NCBI GenBank assembly: GCA_937967535.1
Contig: CALCMV010000440.1
Location: 1 to 16,464 of the forward strand
Direction: 5' to 3'
Length of the DNA stretch: 16,464 bases
Source: an uncultured Saprospiraceae bacterium
GTDB taxonomy: Bacteria > Bacteroidota > Bacteroidia > Chitinophagales > Saprospiraceae
Shown: one piece after another, positions 16,301-16,464 of the stretch
Position numbering within the stretch: position 1 is the first letter of the stretch
How the letters are laid out: every line of letters starts with the position of its first letter
Notes under the pieces: model-generated
Databases searched by the model: none
Told to the model about the DNA's origin: nothing
Seen by the model: only the letters and a program-made list of their open reading frames with translations
Translations under genes and position numbers: made by a program

Positions 16301-16339
16301 TCGGAAACTTATCAAGGTGATGTGACTTTGATAAGATAA
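10355..16339 (+). CDS. giant SprB-repeat surface protein with choice-of-anchor L and gliding-motility C-terminal domains
   Basis: I start at the ATG at 10355, which gives a signal peptide (MKARYSLFILTALMLPASLS, then AQ); the product is 1994 aa. Residues about 24 to 302 form a choice-of-anchor L domain (LVQDVLVGQGVDVTNVTFSG, NSGVILSTGN, YVFGSEEYPEYV). About 303 to 410 is Calx-beta-like (GTAINGTDYETLPGSIFIPAG, DEDIETIVFEV) and about 412 to 495 fibronectin III-like (SFTWDAVPDATGYEV). Residues 500 to 1817 hold 17 SprB repeats. A PKD-like domain with CTDCPNPF follows (1818 to 1898). The end, 1899 to 1994, is a gliding-motility-associated CHU_C/type B domain (ANAFTPNGDGANDVF, VFDRWGELVYE, PATFVWYAEV). 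By family knowledge it is exported by T9SS to the surface, like the SprB adhesin of Flavobacterium johnsoniae. No porP/sprF partner follows within the window. I do not name it sprB because the architecture differs. Confidence 0.93.
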   Translation: MKARYSLFILTALMLPASLSAQLIVNSNTFNTNQLVQDVLVGQGVDVTNVTFSGVNIQRGFFNGANSNIGINSGVILSTGNIFVATGPNDLDNATLPEDSGCGTPDDPPPFQGPGGLCRPGDGDLNAILSGNTQTFDAAVLEFDFIPQSDIIRFNYVFGSEEYPEYVCSAFNDVFAFLISGPNPAGGNYNEVNIARIPGTTIPVAINTVNPGEPGTEGSPFGCIGSAGSLAFSSLYNNNNNGATVQFDGFTDKFEASASVIPCETYHIKIAIADAGDGVLDSAVFLEENSFAADAVDIEVVTIDSDGTISGDFTVAEGCDDVAEVTFSLSEAVSSDYEIPFTVSGTAINGTDYETLPGSIFIPAGAAEVTINIVPIVDAIDEDIETIVFEVQTSVCETETFTITIGEEEPLTAPPLSCGDITAQAVSFTWDAVPDATGYEVSLDGGTTWVPAAPGPTSHTVGGLTQGDVVDILVRAIGGDLFCSSNPSSAQTCIAVDCMVNANVTAQTEASCQDSNDGEATVALNGGEGPFTYQWDANASNQNGPTAVGLAAGIYTVTITDALFCPGIATVQITAPPPVEIINIAPAPPSCNGGANGSITITAAGGTGALSYNWSDSGGTTPTISDIPAGTYTITITDENNCQLIEDVELPETDALFLVSDFETPFCNGDANGTATVTATNGVGQLNFMWEDGQTTGTATGLPAGTYSVTVVDALGCDGIIDVTVTEPDVLIIDNLEANDAICNGENSGSAQVTPAGGTAPYTYLWQPGTQITPTASNLDAGTYTVTVTDDNGCMVTASAQINEPEPLIISNIQTTDISCTGESDGSITILTSGGTGAISFSIDNGNTFQNNNVFNNLPEGNYPILIQDENACTTSDNITLTVPNALLIIDIQGSTSDCTGSPNGTATVTVEGGTLPYTYLWNVGQTTPTATNLGTGNYTVSVTDGNGCQEIANVDVLNPETVVINSITSTPLFCNGDNTGTATVDAIGLGNLTYLWTPGGQSTATATGLAPGTYTVLVTGEDACTNTAEIEVTEPDVLTIESLDGTDITCNGDDDGTATLNVSGGTGDYTYQWQQSGVFGANPTGLEPGTYTVTVTDENDCSTTESVTINEPETLVIDDISGTDITCGGGTDGMASASASGGIGPLTYEWEPSGQTGQNVSDLLAGIHIVTVTDANGCNTTASLELSEPLPLVIDDISSEPAVCNGENTGSASVSVSGGTGAYTYTWQPSLQNTPTATNLPQGTYSVSITDERGCLIVENIDVSEPTAISANTASTPTSCNGLSDGTASIEGAEGTPPYTYQWDANAFNQTTQNVSGLSAGIYNVTITDANDCEFVTDVTVPEPDAIELSIDMMPVNCIDGNDGVATVTATGGTGSYTFEWDAATGNQTGATATNLPAGNYSVTVFDENNCFTTTSVTITQPATAVTAFGVDSQVSCAGDSDGFVSVIPTGGTGEFSFEWSSNTGSQSTQTAENLGVGDYTVTVSDANGCTTTAAASITEPTELSISSTAENNGCAGSADGEASVSASGGTPNAAGNYTYQWSDGQTGPLAINLPEGTYTITVTDLNGCTATSSVELIAPPPLAATIEGIGANCFGDTNGSVSVSVEGGIEPYTYEWSPNANGATTPDLIDLPMGTYEVLVTDQNGCTIEAEINIGQSLPLAISLSATDIDCYGESTATASVSVVGGTQPYTYIWSDSLNTQTISNLPEGTYSVTVTDANGCTQADAITVSQPNEPFFFTSASVDVECPGDTDGEITLNTSGGTPFYEYTINGGTTWIQSPFFVGLSAGEYTITARDLGGCTFTDTAIVSEPTPISANAGEDVTIAIGDSIQLEVTTDTPGIFTYEWSTFDPDQPSCTDCPNPFVSPTTTSTYEVLVTNEFGCTDTDRVVISVNTERNVFVANAFTPNGDGANDVFFVQGDEKLTRVVVLRVFDRWGELVYERLDIEANNRELGWDGTYRGEEMNPATFVWYAEVEFSDGFSETYQGDVTLIR
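11852..15805 (+). repeat. array of 17 SprB-type repeats
   Basis: By eye the array divides into 17 units of about 74 to 80 residues. Each has a C(N/T/A)G...(D/N)G-A/S-V start, GGT-YTY-W in the middle, and L-AGTY-VTVTD-NGC towards the end. All 17 units carry exactly two cysteines at matching positions, suggesting one disulphide per unit. Units have diverged at DNA level, unlike the charged-helix gene, so the array looks old and stable. Confidence 0.85.
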
Positions 16340-16345
16340 GAGTAT

Positions 16346-16401
16346 GTTCATGGTTCATAGTTCATAGTTCTTAGTGCATAGTTCTTAGTTCTTAGTTAAC
16401 C
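16346..16401. repeat. heptanucleotide tandem repeat
   Basis: Seven consecutive 7-bp units of the form GTTC(A/T)TA, plus a partial eighth (gttaacc), fill the gap after the giant gene. The units in order are gttcatg, gttcata, gttcata, gttctta, gtgcata, gttctta and gttctta. Such heptamer runs between genes are known in several bacterial groups. There is no stem-loop, so it does not look like a terminator. Confidence 0.75.
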
Positions 16402-16408
16402 ATTAAAA

Positions 16409-16464
16409 TCACCCTCTTCTTCGTCTGCGTTTTTTGCGTTTCTTTTTTCCTGATTTTGCTTTCT
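16409..16464 (-). CDS. C-terminal fragment of a convergent gene with a very basic tail (partial)
   Basis: Read leftward from the window edge, one frame gives KAKSGKKKRKKRRRRRG and then a TGA stop at 16409..16411. Thirteen of 17 residues are Lys or Arg. Such tails are common at the ends of RNA-binding proteins such as RNA helicases or exoribonucleases, but the fragment is far too short to assign. It would be convergent with the giant surface gene, 69 bp from its stop. The strong bias supports coding, but an AG-rich stretch could produce it by chance. Confidence 0.42.
   Translation of the reverse strand, partial: KAKSGKKKRKKRRRRRG

Overview
The window looks like chromosomal DNA of a Bacteroidota bacterium, probably a gliding or surface-living environmental lineage of the Saprospiria/Cytophagia type. 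The evidence is two proteins with type IX secretion system (T9SS) C-terminal sorting domains of different classes, 17 SprB-type repeats in one protein, signal peptides ending in Ala-Gln, two lipoproteins carrying a Cys-Lys-Asp-Asp-Glu surface-export motif, a TAnnTTTG promoter element, and starts without clear Shine-Dalgarno sequences. I see no rRNA, tRNA, CRISPR array, transposase or phage gene.

Left block, all leftward (8622 to 250). It begins with a 907-aa secreted SprB/PKD-like protein with a type A T9SS sorting domain (5899..8622). Next is a 609-aa outer-membrane beta-barrel protein with two extra N-terminal domains (3990..5819), closed by a terminator-like hairpin. After a 510-bp AT-rich gap comes a tight three-gene group: a membrane-anchored PKD-domain protein (2265..3479), a membrane-anchored protein with a very long charged helix (960..2228), and a small exported protein (250..879). 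The two anchored proteins share a similar C-terminal module and differ in what sits between anchor and module. Together with the barrel protein they look like parts of an envelope-spanning assembly that I cannot match to a named system. This is the best candidate here for something undescribed. Copies of a short intergenic sequence lie in inverted orientation on either side of the three-gene group.

Middle block, rightward. A recognisable Bacteroidota promoter (8662..8669) drives two tandem paralogous lipoproteins (8699..9322 and 9367..9930), which end at a good intrinsic terminator (9956..9988).

Right block. A leader of about 370 bp, rich in hairpins and with two mutually exclusive pairings next to the start codon, precedes a 1994-aa giant surface protein (10355..16339). 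Its order is choice-of-anchor L domain, Calx-beta-like, fibronectin III-like, 17 SprB repeats, PKD-like, and a gliding-motility-associated (type B) C-terminal domain. A heptanucleotide tandem repeat follows. The window ends inside what appears to be the very basic C-terminus of a convergent gene.

Taken together the region is a cell-surface locus: two T9SS cargo adhesin-like proteins, two probable surface lipoproteins, and a set of envelope proteins that may support secretion, anchoring or motility. All functional statements beyond domain family are inference from sequence reading alone.
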